A stretch of 64,000 nt of DNA. Origin: Nocardia arthritidis NBRC 100137. Lineage in GTDB: Bacteria; Actinomycetota; Actinomycetes; Mycobacteriales; Mycobacteriaceae. Both the position numbers and the translations under genes were made by a program. Of this stretch, positions 33,745 through 42,326 are shown piece after piece; position 1 is the stretch's first letter; each line of letters begins with the position of its first letter. The stretch spans positions 62,001 through 126,000 of the forward strand of contig NZ_BDBB01000021.1 in assembly GCF_001612765.1 (NCBI RefSeq). The letters are read 5' to 3'. The notes under the pieces were generated by a model. That model had not been told where the DNA came from and did not search any database. It saw only the letters and a program-made list of their open reading frames with translations.

Positions 33745-34554
33745 TTGCGCACCATCGTTCGTGTACTGCTCGTTCTCGCGGCCCTCGTCTGCGCCGCGGT
33801 GTCGACGCCGCCCGCGCTCGGCGCCCCGGACGCCGTGCAGCTCGATGATTTCACCGCGCGCAAGCTCGATGAAGTGCTGACGTTGCGCGCTCAGGCGCCC
33901 GCCGCGGCGAGCAAGGCGGAGTTGATCGAGCTGCTGTCACGTCCGTTCCTCGGCACGCCCTACGGCGCGAACATGCTGGTCGGCTCGACGACCCAGCCCG
34001 AACAGCTGGTCATCGATTTCCGCCGGGTGGACTGCTTCACCTACCTCGATTACGTCGAGGCGCTCAGCAGGTCCGCCGACCGCGATCAGTTCATCAGGAA
34101 CCTGATCGAGACGCGTTACGCCGATGGCCGCGTCGATTTCCGGCAGCGCAAACACTTCTTCACCGATTGGGCGCACACCACAGCAGTGGCGGCCACCGAC
34201 GTCACAGCGGCGGTGAGCCCCGCGGCGGTGACCGTCACCAAGCACCTCAACGCGAAGGCCGACGGCGGCAACTATCTCCCGGGGCTGCCCGTGGTCGACC
34301 GCGCCATCACCTACATTCCCAGCGCGGCCGTTGACCGAGACGTCGTGAACGGGCTGCGCACCGGCGACTACATCGGCGCCTACGCCGACCGACCGGGCCT
34401 GGACGTCACTCACGTCGGCATCTTCGTCATGACCGACGCGGGGCCGGTCTTCCGCAACGCGTCCTCGCTCGCGGGCAACGACAAAGTGGTGGACTCGCCC
34501 TTCACGGAGTACGTGCGGTCCACCCCCGGCATCGTCGTGCTCCGCGCGCGGTAG
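33745..34554 (+). CDS. DUF1460 (N-acetylmuramoyl-L-alanine amidase-like) exported protein
   Basis: A 269-residue exported protein with an NlpC/P60-like papain fold. The signal peptide covers about the first 30 residues (RTIVRVLLVLAALVCAAVSTPPALGAP). The catalytic Cys lies in VIDFRRVDCFTYLDYVEALSR, and the His is expected in LDVTHVGIFV. Family members act on cell-wall peptides or lipid amides. TTG at 33745 is chosen because GGAGG is 4 bases upstream; a Leu-initiated longer frame would disrupt the signal peptide. Confidence 0.85.
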   Translation: MRTIVRVLLVLAALVCAAVSTPPALGAPDAVQLDDFTARKLDEVLTLRAQAPAAASKAELIELLSRPFLGTPYGANMLVGSTTQPEQLVIDFRRVDCFTYLDYVEALSRSADRDQFIRNLIETRYADGRVDFRQRKHFFTDWAHTTAVAATDVTAAVSPAAVTVTKHLNAKADGGNYLPGLPVVDRAITYIPSAAVDRDVVNGLRTGDYIGAYADRPGLDVTHVGIFVMTDAGPVFRNASSLAGNDKVVDSPFTEYVRSTPGIVVLRAR

Positions 34555-34568
34555 GCCGCCTCGCGGAG

Positions 34569-36074
34569 CTAGGAAACGGGCACCGGCGGCCGGACGGACG
34601 ATTTCGGCGTGCCGGTGAGCGTCTTGTCCAGGTCCGTGCGCAGGGTGGTGGCCGAGTCGAGCAGGTAGTTCTGCCGCACCTTCCACGGATGACGGTCACC
34701 TTGGCGGGGGAAGTCGCCAATGGATCGCTGGATGTAGCCGGAGGCCAGATCCAGCAGCGGGTGTTCGCCGAGTTCGCCTCGCGGCTCGGGCACCACGGCG
34801 GCGTAGCCCTTGCGGTCCATGTGATTGAGCACTTTGCAGATCAACCGGGAGGTGAGATCGGCGCGCAGGGTCCACGACGCGTTGGTGTATCCGATGCACA
34901 CGGCGAAGTTGGGGACGCCGGTGAGCATGGTCCCCTGCCAGACGAACTGGTCGGACAACTCGACCCGCGCGCCGTCGACGCTGGGCGTGATGCCGCCGAA
35001 GGCGAGCAGTTGCAGCCCGGTAGCGGTGATCACGACGTCCGCCTCGAGCACCCGGCCGGACTTCAGCCGGATGCCTTCTGGCACGAACGTGTCGATGTGG
35101 TCGGTGACGACCTCGGCCTTGCCCTTCTTCATCGCCTTGAAGAAGTCCGCGTCCGGGACGGCGCACAGCCGCTGGTCCCAGGGGTTATAGCTGGGTGTGA
35201 AGTGCTCGGCGACGGCCTGGTCGTCCTTCAGGATGCGCGTGGTGAGACCGGTGAGCAGCTTGCGCGCCGCTTCCGGACGGCGCCGGCAGTACTGGTAGAA
35301 GCCGATGCCGAACAGGATGTTCTTGGTTCGGATCAGGCGGTGCGCAGGCCGCGGCGGCAGCAGTTCGCGGATCTTGTCGGCCACTTTGTCCCGGCCCGGA
35401 ACGGCGCTGATCCAGGTCGGCGATCGTTGCAGCATCGTCACCAGTTGCGCTTGCTGCGCCATGGCCGGGACCAGCGTGACCGCGGTGGCGCCGCTGCCGA
35501 TCACCACGACGCGCTTGCCGCGATAGTCGAAGTCCTCGGGCCAGAACTGCGGGTGCACCACTTCGCCCGCGAACGACGAGATGCCGGGGAACTCCGGCGC
35601 GTAGGGCCGGTCGTAGTCGTAGTACCCGGCGCAGGCGTAGAGGAAGCCACAGGTGAGCGTGCGCGTCTCGGTGGCGCCCGACTCGTCGCGCTGCTCGAGG
35701 GTCAGGGACCAGCGCGCGGCGCCACTGTCCCAGTCGGCGGCGATCACCTTGGTGCGGTAGCGGATGTGCCGGTCGATGCCGTGCTCGGTCGCGGTCTCGG
35801 TGATGTAGCGCAATATCGACGGACCGTCGGCGATCGATTTGGCGTCACGCCACGGCTTGAACGGGTAGCCGAGGGTGAACATGTCCGAGTCCGATCGGAT
35901 GCCCGGGTATTTGAACAGGTCCCAGGTTCCGCCCAGCGTGTCGCGAGCCTCCAGGATGGCGTAGCTCTTGCCGCGGCACTCGGTCTGCAACCGGTAGGCC
36001 GCGCCGATACCGGATAGTCCGGCGCCCACGATCACGACATCGAGGTGGTCCGGTGCTGCGGCGGCTTCGATCAT
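34569..36074 (-). CDS. Baeyer-Villiger monooxygenase, EthA-like
   Basis: A 501-residue FAD/NADPH enzyme that inserts oxygen into ketones to give esters. The FAD motif is GAGLSG (17-22), the NADPH motif is VVVIGSGATAV, and the Baeyer-Villiger fingerprint FxGxxxHxxxWP is present at 168-179 (FAGEVVHPQFWP). The segment WDLFKYPGIRSDSDMFTLGYPFKPW is close to M. tuberculosis EthA, the enzyme that activates ethionamide. It is divergent from an AraC-type regulator, whereas ethA in M. tuberculosis is divergent from the TetR-type ethR. The start at 36074 matches the EthA N terminus. Confidence 0.93.
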   Translation of the reverse strand: MIEAAAAPDHLDVVIVGAGLSGIGAAYRLQTECRGKSYAILEARDTLGGTWDLFKYPGIRSDSDMFTLGYPFKPWRDAKSIADGPSILRYITETATEHGIDRHIRYRTKVIAADWDSGAARWSLTLEQRDESGATETRTLTCGFLYACAGYYDYDRPYAPEFPGISSFAGEVVHPQFWPEDFDYRGKRVVVIGSGATAVTLVPAMAQQAQLVTMLQRSPTWISAVPGRDKVADKIRELLPPRPAHRLIRTKNILFGIGFYQYCRRRPEAARKLLTGLTTRILKDDQAVAEHFTPSYNPWDQRLCAVPDADFFKAMKKGKAEVVTDHIDTFVPEGIRLKSGRVLEADVVITATGLQLLAFGGITPSVDGARVELSDQFVWQGTMLTGVPNFAVCIGYTNASWTLRADLTSRLICKVLNHMDRKGYAAVVPEPRGELGEHPLLDLASGYIQRSIGDFPRQGDRHPWKVRQNYLLDSATTLRTDLDKTLTGTPKSSVRPPVPVS

Positions 36075-36144
36075 GTATCCAGTGTGCGAGCCGAGTGCGG
36101 CGGCTTTCTTGACTTTACGCGACAAGTATTTGATCCTCGACGAC

Positions 36145-37161
36145 ATGTCGGTAATTCGTTCCGCGGGGTTGCGCGGCTTTCGCGCGACTGTCGCCGAGCT
36201 GGGTGGTGACGCCGAGGCGCTGGCCACGGCATGTGGCCTGCCGGTGGCCGCCCTGGACGCCGACGACCTGCTCGTGCCCGACGAGTCCGTCGCGGCGGTG
36301 CTGGAACTGGCCGCGCACCAGCTGCGCTGTCCCGACCTCGGCTTGCGGATCTCCCATCGGCAGGACCTGGACATGCTCGGCCCGCTGGCGCTGGCCATCC
36401 GCAATTCGGCGTCGCTGGCCGACGTGCTCGAGTGTTCGGCGCGATACCTGTTCCTGCACGCGCGGTCGCTCAGCTTGACGCTGGAGCCGGACCCCTACGG
36501 CGATCGCGGCGTGATCGCGCTGCGCTACGGCGTGCGGCCCGGACTTCCCACACCCGTCCAGGGCACCGACCTCGGGCTGGCGTTCGTGCATCGCACCATT
36601 CAGCGCTTGGTGGACGACCGCTACGGGCTGCGCTCGGTCGAGCTGCCCTATCGGCCGGAAGCGGCGGTCGCCGGTTACGAGGAGTTCTTCGGCGCGCCGG
36701 TGCGAGTCGAGCGACCGTTCGCGGCGTTGCGGGTGCCGAGCAGCCTGGCGAGCAGGCCGCTCACCGGCGGTGACGAGAACCTGCACCGGCTGGCCATGGC
36801 GTTCCTCGCCGCGCAGTCCGGCGACGCGGCGGCGGCGATCGCCCCGCAGGTACGCGCCGCGGTGCAGCGATTGCTCGGCACGGCCGCACCCGAGATCGGC
36901 GCGGTGGCACGGCTCCTCACGGTGCACCCGCGCACGCTGCAACGACGTCTCGCCGCCGAGCACACCTCGTTCGCCGCGATCCTCGACGAGGTCCGCCGGG
37001 ACGCGGCGCGACGGTATCTGACCACGACGGACATGCCGATGAGTCAGGTGGCCTCGCTGATCGGGCTGTCCGAGCAGGCGACGTTCACCCGATGCGCCCG
37101 AAGATGGTGGGGCACAACGCCCAGCGCTCTGCGCCGCACCTGCTCGCAAGCAAGGACGTAG
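36145..37161 (+). CDS. AraC-family transcriptional regulator
   Basis: A 338-residue regulator. Residues about 10-200 form the arabinose-binding-like sensor domain typical of OruR/ArgR-type AraC proteins (LGLRISHRQDLDMLGPLALAIRNSASLADVLE...). The C-terminal double helix-turn-helix is IGAVARLLTVHPRTLQRRLAAEHTSFAAILDEVRRDAARRYL and MSQVASLIGLSEQATFTRCARRWWGTTPSALRR. The start at MSVIRSAGLRGF is set by family length; the ribosome site is weak. It shares a 70-base promoter gap with the monooxygenase and probably controls it. Confidence 0.92.
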   Translation: MSVIRSAGLRGFRATVAELGGDAEALATACGLPVAALDADDLLVPDESVAAVLELAAHQLRCPDLGLRISHRQDLDMLGPLALAIRNSASLADVLECSARYLFLHARSLSLTLEPDPYGDRGVIALRYGVRPGLPTPVQGTDLGLAFVHRTIQRLVDDRYGLRSVELPYRPEAAVAGYEEFFGAPVRVERPFAALRVPSSLASRPLTGGDENLHRLAMAFLAAQSGDAAAAIAPQVRAAVQRLLGTAAPEIGAVARLLTVHPRTLQRRLAAEHTSFAAILDEVRRDAARRYLTTTDMPMSQVASLIGLSEQATFTRCARRWWGTTPSALRRTCSQART

Positions 37162-37370
37162 CGGCACGACCGTTCGGAGATCGAGCGGCCCTCGTAGCCG
37201 CCCTCGGGGTGCGGCAGCGGCGCGCATGGCGTCGCGGTGCGGCAGGCGTTCGACGGCGGGAGCGGGCGGATCACGGCGGTGCGCGTCTACCTCTTCCGGC
37301 CCGCTTGAATCGCCACTGGGAAGGCGCGATTCGGCCGCTAGACTCTCCGATCGACTGGGAAGGGGGCCGC

Positions 37371-37745
37371 ATGGACGCGGTTATCAAGGAGGTCGCCGAG
37401 GAGGGCAAGCGGCTGATCGACCGGGCCTGGCTCGGCGAACTCAGCCGCGACCAGGCGGTGCACATGTTCGTCCAGGTCGGCGACGGTATGGTGCGCTACG
37501 AGACGGCACTGACCATCATCGACGACGGTGTGCAGCGGTTGAGCGCCAACGCCAGGCGGCTGCGGATCCTGCGCTGGTGCGCGGTGCTGGAGTTCCCCGT
37601 ATTCGGCGCGTTCGCCGCACTCGCGGTGCTGGTGGGCGATTTCACCACCGCGGGTCTTTCGGTGCTGTTCCTGCTGATCCTGCAGATCATCCACCGCACG
37701 ATGCTTCCGCATCCGCTCGCGGTCCCCCGCCCGTCCCGCACTTAG
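37371..37745 (+). CDS. Two-helix membrane protein of unknown function (124 aa)
   Basis: A 124-residue protein with a charged helical N-terminal half (MDAVIKEVAEEGKRLIDRAWLGELSRDQAV...) and two adjoining membrane helices at about 68-108 (WCAVLEFPVFGAFAALAVLVGDFTTAGLSVLFLLILQII). ATG at 37371 has AGGGGG just upstream. No family recognised. It stands between the AraC regulator and the VIT1 gene on the same strand. Confidence 0.75.
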   Translation: MDAVIKEVAEEGKRLIDRAWLGELSRDQAVHMFVQVGDGMVRYETALTIIDDGVQRLSANARRLRILRWCAVLEFPVFGAFAALAVLVGDFTTAGLSVLFLLILQIIHRTMLPHPLAVPRPSRT

Positions 37746-37802
37746 CCGCGCCCGGGTCGTGGTTCCCGCGCGCGCGTCGCGGGGTGATTAGGGTGCGTCT
37801 TC

Positions 37803-38531
37803 ATGGACCCCACGACCGGCGCCTCCGGCGCACATCCGCACGAACCGCATGACGACGGCTTCGCATCCAAGCTCAACTGGCTGCGCGCGGGGGTGCTCGG
37901 CGCGAACGACGGCATCGTGTCCACGGCGGGGCTGGTCGTCGGCGTCGCGGCAGCGACCACCGACACGCAGGCCCTGTTCACCGCGGGCATCGCGGGTCTT
38001 TCGGCGGGGGCGATCTCGATGGCGGTGGGTGAATACGTCTCGGTCAGCACCCAGCGCGATTCGGAGCGGGCTCTGCTGGCGAAAGAACGCAGGGAACTGC
38101 GCGACGAACCGGACTTCGAGCTGGCCGAACTCACCGGGATCTACCGGGCCAAGGGCCTGACGCCGGAAACGGCGCGCAAGGTCGCCGAAGAACTCACTGC
38201 GCACGACGCGTTCACCGCGCACGCGGAGGCCGAATTGGGGCTGAATCCCGCCGAGCTGACCAATCCGTGGCAGGCGGCGTTCTCCTCGGCGGTGGCCTTC
38301 ACGCTCGGCGCGCTGCTGCCGTTTCTGGCCATCTTGCTGCCGCCGGTCACCGCACGAATCCCGGTGACATTCGGGGCCGTACTCGCCGCGCTCGCGCTCA
38401 CCGGGTCGGTCAGCGCCCGGCTGGGCGGAAGCCCCCCTGGCCGGGCGGTGATACGGGTGGTGCTCGGCGGCGCGCTGGCCATGGCCGTCACCTACGGCAT
38501 CGGCCAGCTCGCCGACGTCACCGGAATCTGA
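37803..38531 (+). CDS. VIT1/CCC1 family transporter
   Basis: A 242-residue five-helix membrane protein of the vacuolar iron transporter family, expected to export or sequester Fe2+/Mn2+ by H+ antiport. Diagnostic parts are KLNWLRAGVLGANDGIVSTAGLVVGVA, GLSAGAISMAVGEYVSVSTQRDSE, and the cytoplasmic metal-binding helix AERRELRDEPDFELAEL-type region rich in Glu. It begins a region of stress- and envelope-related small genes and ends before a strong bidirectional hairpin. Confidence 0.93.
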   Translation: MDPTTGASGAHPHEPHDDGFASKLNWLRAGVLGANDGIVSTAGLVVGVAAATTDTQALFTAGIAGLSAGAISMAVGEYVSVSTQRDSERALLAKERRELRDEPDFELAELTGIYRAKGLTPETARKVAEELTAHDAFTAHAEAELGLNPAELTNPWQAAFSSAVAFTLGALLPFLAILLPPVTARIPVTFGAVLAALALTGSVSARLGGSPPGRAVIRVVLGGALAMAVTYGIGQLADVTGI

Positions 38532-38564
38532 CTCGAACGCGGGGCACTGCCCGGAACACGCCGA

Positions 38565-38597
38565 TGCCGGGCGAAGGCCGATGGCCTTCGCCCGGCA
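38565..38597. terminator. Strong bidirectional hairpin terminator
   Basis: A perfect 15-pair stem: TGCCGGGCGAAGGCC (38565-38579) with GGCCTTCGCCCGGCA (38583-38597), closed by a 3-base GAT loop. It lies between the convergent VIT1 (+) and CsbD (-) genes and can serve both. There is no T tract on either side, as is usual for such hairpins in this group. Confidence 0.8.
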
Positions 38598-38615
38598 CGG
38601 GCGGTCGGTGCGCGG

Positions 38616-38789
38616 TCAGCGCCTGAAAGCGTCCCGCAGTTTGTCCGCGGCGCGCTTGACGTTGCCGCGGCCCTGCTCACGCCGTCCCTCGGCCTCCAAC
38701 CGGGGGTTGCCGGTCGCTCGGCCGACGAATTTCTTCACGCTGCCCCTGGTCGCTTGCACTCGGTGCGCGAGGCGATCTTCGAACTTCAT
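38616..38789 (-). CDS. CsbD family stress protein
   Basis: A 57-residue, highly charged helical protein, MKFEDRLAHRVQATRGSVKKFVGRATGNPRLEAEGRREQGRGNVKRAADKLRDAFRR, matching the CsbD family (general stress, sigma-B-type regulons). The family marks are the G-x-x-K...A-TGNP-x-L-E-x-EG-x-x-x-Q-x-x-G centre. The start at 38789 follows GGGG; a Met 11 codons upstream is less likely. It lies 10 bases after the small membrane protein on the same strand, so the stress-related genes probably share a transcript. Confidence 0.85.
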   Translation of the reverse strand: MKFEDRLAHRVQATRGSVKKFVGRATGNPRLEAEGRREQGRGNVKRAADKLRDAFRR

Positions 38790-38799
38790 GAGAAATCCC

Positions 38800-38955
38800 C
38801 TAGTAATACCAGCGGCGGCCACCCACCGGACGGCCCACCGAGCCGGCCACCAGCAGCACGAGCCCGATGATCAGCACGATGATGCCCGCGGTGGTGAGCA
38901 GCGAAATTCCGAGCAGCCAGCCCAGGACCAAGAGGATGAGGCCGAGAATGATCAT
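38800..38955 (-). CDS. DUF6131 family small membrane protein
   Basis: A 51-residue protein, MIILGLILLVLGWLLGISLL..., with two tight hydrophobic helices and the conserved tail GSVGRPVGGRRWYY. This matches the DUF6131 family of actinobacteria. AAGGA lies 8 bases before the ATG at 38955. Same strand as the CsbD gene and the 146-residue membrane protein upstream. Role unknown; such hydrophobic peptides often respond to envelope stress. Confidence 0.82.
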   Translation of the reverse strand: MIILGLILLVLGWLLGISLLTTAGIIVLIIGLVLLVAGSVGRPVGGRRWYY

Positions 38956-38978
38956 TGTCGTATTCCTTTTCTTCTCAA

Positions 38979-39419
38979 TTACTTCGCGGTCACAGGTTTC
39001 GAAGTCGAGACCGTCGCGCCGCGATCGGTCCGGGCAGTACCCGAACGGGGGGTGTGCAGCCACCGCCGCCAGGCCGGCTCCTGCTGAGGAGCCCGCGCCG
39101 CCGGTGCGGAGGTGTCCGCTGTCAGATCACGCCGCACCGCCGCCATCTCGCGGCGAGACTTCGCGAGTTCACGACGCGCGACCACGCCGCGACGGGTCAC
39201 CCGCCAGGCGCCGGACAGCACGAGGGCCAGTCCGAACATCCCGATCGCACCGAGGGTCACTCCGTAACCGAACAGTGCTCCGGTGGAACCGTGGAAGTGA
39301 TAGTCGAATACCGCGAAATCACTCGTCAGTTGCTGAGCGGGGCCGGTGTTGCCCACTACGGCGGCAACTCCGATGATCACGGCCGCGATCAAGGCGACGA
39401 GTCCGATGATGATGATCAT
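38979..39419 (-). CDS. Two-helix membrane protein of unknown function (146 aa)
   Basis: A 146-residue protein with helix 1 at about 1-23 (MIIIIGLVALIAAVIIGVAAVVG), a short outer loop (NTGPAQQLTSDFAVFDYHFHGST), helix 2 at about 47-72, then a basic cytoplasmic tail rich in Arg and Thr. It is of a type common in Nocardia and Rhodococcus next to DUF6131 and CsbD genes. No enzymatic motif. Probably the first gene of the three-gene stress cluster on this strand. Confidence 0.75.
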   Translation of the reverse strand: MIIIIGLVALIAAVIIGVAAVVGNTGPAQQLTSDFAVFDYHFHGSTGALFGYGVTLGAIGMFGLALVLSGAWRVTRRGVVARRELAKSRREMAAVRRDLTADTSAPAARAPQQEPAWRRWLHTPRSGTARTDRGATVSTSKPVTAK

Positions 39420-39532
39420 GGCAATCCCTGTTGCGTCGAGTCGTTTGACACCTCCGCTATTCCCGGGCCCCAGGCAGTCAAACGCGACAAAAAGGAAAGT
39501 TTGAGCGGACGGAATCGGTCAATGCGATTTGC

Positions 39533-39727
39533 ATGACGTACACAGTTACCCTGCACAACGTTACGCGCGAGTCCGCGTCTGCGATCGAATCGGCGCTGCG
39601 CGGCGTCAACGGCATCGACTCCGTCGACATCGACGTGTCGTCGGAGCGAGCACTCGTGAACTCGACGACGATGACCTACGGCGAGGTTCTCGACGCGATC
39701 CGGCAGACCGGGGCCTCCGCATCCTGA
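39533..39727 (+). CDS. HMA-like ferredoxin-fold protein without metal-binding cysteines
   Basis: A 64-residue protein, MTYTVTLHNVTRESASAIES..., with the beta-alpha-beta-beta-alpha pattern of heavy-metal-associated domains: strand, helix (SAIESALRGVNGIDSVDI), strands, helix (TYGEVLDAIRQTGA). The position where HMA proteins carry GMTCxxC reads NVTRESA, so both cysteines are missing and copper binding is not expected. Short but the family pattern is consistent throughout. No ribosome site is obvious before the ATG. Confidence 0.6.
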   Translation: MTYTVTLHNVTRESASAIESALRGVNGIDSVDIDVSSERALVNSTTMTYGEVLDAIRQTGASAS

Positions 39728-40225
39728 TCGACGTTCGCCCGCCGCGCGGCTGCCCGGGACCTCCGATCCGCGCGAACACCTGGTAGACACCCCGCGGGCG
39801 CGAAGCCGCGGGCCAAACATCCCGCGGCTGCCTCACCGGCACCCAACGGGTGGCGGAGGTGGCCGAACGTCGAGTTCCCACGACTCCATGGCCGATGCCC
39901 CAGCGCATGCGCTCCGGGGGCCGCGCTCCGCACGGCCACAAGTCTGTCGACACCGAGCGAGCCTCGACGAACCGGCAGCGGAAAGTCTTCGCAGCCAGGC
40001 GATTCGACAGTGCCGCCAGCGGTGTGGCGATCACGCCCGCGTGACCGCGTAAGGCCGAGGAGATGGGGCGAGCGACGATGATCGCCCCACCTGCTACCGC
40101 TCTCGGACGCCGGGCCTCCCGCGGTCACGCCCCCTTCGGGGCGACCACAACGGCATGCGCAGGCAGAGCACGCACGAGTATGATCTACGCCACATGCCCT
40201 GTCAACCACAGGAGACAACGCTGCC
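39728..40225. other. Long gap with no gene seen
   Basis: In these 498 bases no frame on either strand looks like protein: the available ones are Arg/Pro-rich shadow-like sequences without domains or ribosome sites. It may hold the promoter of the EspR-like gene near its right end, where an AT-richer stretch (about 40170-40215) occurs. Confidence 0.5.
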
Positions 40226-40669
40226 ATGGGGGAGGACTTACACCCGTTCACGCGGGCGCTCAACACGCTCATCGACGGAATGCACCCGCCCACTGGGAAA
40301 GACGGGCGGCCGCACCATATCACCCACCGCGCGCTGGCCGCGGACATCCACCGCGCCACCGGGGCGCGCCTGTCCGCCAATTACCTCTGGAAGCTGCGCA
40401 CCGGGCAGGCGGTGAACCCGTCCTACGAGACGCTGGAGGTGTTCCGCGGTTACTTCGGCCTCGCCAGCCTGGACCCGTTCACCGATCCCCCGCTGGCGGC
40501 GACGCGTGGCAGCGAACTGGCATTGATCAACGCGCTCAAGGGAAACGCCGCACAGGAGGCACTGGAACCGGTGCTGCGCGACGGGCTGCGACAGGGTACG
40601 GTCCGCGCCGAGTCCGTGCTGGCGATGCTGGATGTCCTGCGGCGCATCGAGAACGAGCGACGCGGCTGA
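40226..40669 (+). CDS. EspR-like XRE-type DNA-binding protein
   Basis: A 147-residue regulator. The N-terminal helix-turn-helix differs from the usual XRE layout: HPFTRALNTLIDGMHPPTGKDGRPHHITHRALAADIHRATGARLSANYLWKLRTGQAVNPSYETLEVFRGYFG, which matches EspR, the nucleoid-type activator of ESX-1 substrate genes in M. tuberculosis. A C-terminal helical dimerisation segment follows (VLRDGLRQGTVRAESVLAMLDVLRRIE). The presence of an EspR-like protein about 11 kb from an EspC-like module may or may not be coincidence. Confidence 0.82.
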   Translation: MGEDLHPFTRALNTLIDGMHPPTGKDGRPHHITHRALAADIHRATGARLSANYLWKLRTGQAVNPSYETLEVFRGYFGLASLDPFTDPPLAATRGSELALINALKGNAAQEALEPVLRDGLRQGTVRAESVLAMLDVLRRIENERRG

Positions 40670-40714
40670 GCAATCCGGATGGCAACGAGGCCCGAAGGCG
40701 GCCGGCCGCCGAGT

Positions 40715-41716
40715 TCAGTACGGACGGCTCGGTATCCGCACCCGCCGGATCGGCGCCACCGTCCACCAGGTGACACAGCGCCACGCCCATTCCAGCGGAC
40801 CATATGCGAACAACCGCAACCACACCGCGCTGAACACCGCCTCTACCAGGATGATCGCGACCGCCAATCCCAGCACCGGCGCGTAGTCGCCGGAGCCGTA
40901 CAGTCCCAGACGCGGTGCGGCGAGCAGGATCAGCGCGGTGGCCCCGACGTAATTGGTCAACGCCATGCGGCCCAGCGGCCGCAACACTTCCGCCAAGACC
41001 TGACCGGGCTCGATGCGCAGCAACAGCAGCAAACCGGTGACGTAGGCCAGCGCCCCCAGCAAGCCCGCCACAGCCGTGGCCGGCGTGGACCACAGCTCCA
41101 GATACGGTGTGCGGTACTCCCACACACCCGCCACTATCGCGGCGGGCAGGGCGAGAGCGAACACCGCGCCGATCTGCCAGACCCGCTCATCCAGGGTGTC
41201 CACGATTCCGGCGCGCGCGGTGGCCAGGCCCAGGAGGAACAACCCGGGCGCCAAGGCCAGCCCGCCACCCAGGGCCAGCGCCACGCCCAATGTGCCCGCG
41301 AGTCCAGCCACCAGCACCACCCAGTTCGGCAGCGCCGAGGCGGGCAGCAGGATCACCAGCCCGGCCAGCGCGTACGGAAGCAGCGCCTCACCCGGCTGGA
41401 ACAGCTGATGGACCGCGCCGATCACCCCGAGCGCCAGCAAGCGGCGCAACAGGACCAGCCGTGGGCGCTCGCCGCGCTCCGCGGCACTGTCCAGCAGTAA
41501 GGCGAAGCCGATCCCGAACAGGAACGAGAAGATCGGGAAGAACCGTCCCTCGAACGCCACCGACAGCACGTGCCGGATCGGTATCAGTACGCCCGATTCA
41601 TCCGTGGCCGCCATATCGGCGATCCGCCAGATATCCACCACCAGGATGCCGCACAGCGCGAAGCCACGAACCGCGTCCAGTTCCTGGACGCGGATCGGCC
41701 CCGCCTCGTAGTGCAT
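40715..41716 (-). CDS. DUF418 family multi-pass membrane protein
   Basis: A 333-residue membrane protein with eight to nine hydrophobic helices, an N-terminal RVQELDAVRGFALCGILVVDI (the ALDxxRGxALxGI motif of the acyltransferase-3/DUF1624-related group) and a C-terminal LEVLRPLGRMALTNYVGAT-type segment of DUF418. Possibly a transporter or envelope-modifying membrane enzyme; not characterised. Divergent from the OhrR-like MarR gene, with an operator candidate between them. Confidence 0.85.
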   Translation of the reverse strand: MHYEAGPIRVQELDAVRGFALCGILVVDIWRIADMAATDESGVLIPIRHVLSVAFEGRFFPIFSFLFGIGFALLLDSAAERGERPRLVLLRRLLALGVIGAVHQLFQPGEALLPYALAGLVILLPASALPNWVVLVAGLAGTLGVALALGGGLALAPGLFLLGLATARAGIVDTLDERVWQIGAVFALALPAAIVAGVWEYRTPYLELWSTPATAVAGLLGALAYVTGLLLLLRIEPGQVLAEVLRPLGRMALTNYVGATALILLAAPRLGLYGSGDYAPVLGLAVAIILVEAVFSAVWLRLFAYGPLEWAWRCVTWWTVAPIRRVRIPSRPY

Positions 41717-41782
41717 GGATCTCACGGTATCCAGCGGCGGCCTCGGAACCGGGATCTCGCGCCGAGATGTCGCACACATCGA

Positions 41783-41809
41783 TTAACGCACTAACTATTA
41801 ATGCGCTAA
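41783..41809. promoter_or_regulatory. Operator candidate for the OhrR/MarR-like regulator
   Basis: TTAACGCACTAA (41783-41794) and TTAATGCGCTAA (41798-41809) form an inverted repeat with 10 of 12 positions matching and a 3-base spacer. The two arms are also similar as direct repeats. The site lies 26 bases upstream of the MarR start in the gap shared with the DUF418 gene, in AT-rich sequence. Binding is inferred. Confidence 0.65.
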
Positions 41810-41834
41810 CTTGGAGCCCGGACGAGGAGGACCG

Positions 41835-42326
41835 ATGGAGCCCGAGATCGACGATCCGCTGCGCTTGGACCGCCAGGTGTGCTTCGCGCTGGCGGTGGCC
41901 AATCGTGCCGTGCTGGCCGTCTACCGGCCGCTACTGGAGCCGCTCGGCCTGACCCACCCGCAGTATCTGGTGATGCTCGCGCTGTGGGGTGAGGCGCCGA
42001 TGTCGGTCAAAGCGATCGCCGAGGCCGTCCAGCTCGACTCTCCCACGCTGTCCCCGCTGCTCAAACGCCTGGAAGCGGCCGGGCTGATCAGTCGCGAACG
42101 GGACAGCCGGGACGAGCGGAACCTGGTGGTGAACCTGACCCCGGACGGAGCCGCGCTGCGCGCGAGGGCCGAGCAGATCCCGCCCGCCGTCGTGCAGCGC
42201 CTCGGCGTGACCCTGGCAGACCTGGAGCAGTTGCGCGACGCCCTCACCCGAATGAACGAGGCGGCCCGCCGGTCGGTGCTCGCGGAATCCGACGCCCCGT
42301 CCCCCTACCGAGGAGACCGGTCATGA
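41835..42326 (+). CDS. MarR-family regulator, OhrR-like (thiol sensor)
   Basis: A 163-residue winged-helix repressor. The N terminus PLRLDRQVCFALAVANRAVLAVYRPLLEPLGLTHPQYLVMLALW carries Cys16 in the position of the reactive Cys15 of OhrR, which senses organic hydroperoxides. The recognition helix is in LDSPTLSPLLKRLEAAGLISRERDSRDERNLVVNLT. GGAGG lies 5 bases before the ATG at 41835. It overlaps the DUF5313 gene by ATGA. No Ohr peroxidase gene is adjacent, so the regulated response may differ from the classical one. Confidence 0.88.
   Translation: MEPEIDDPLRLDRQVCFALAVANRAVLAVYRPLLEPLGLTHPQYLVMLALWGEAPMSVKAIAEAVQLDSPTLSPLLKRLEAAGLISRERDSRDERNLVVNLTPDGAALRARAEQIPPAVVQRLGVTLADLEQLRDALTRMNEAARRSVLAESDAPSPYRGDRS

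Noticed and set aside
39606..40034. Minus-strand frame (142 codons) in the 39.7-40.2 kb gap
   Set aside because: Overlaps the HMA-like gene, has no ribosome site and a Pro/Arg-rich composition without domain.
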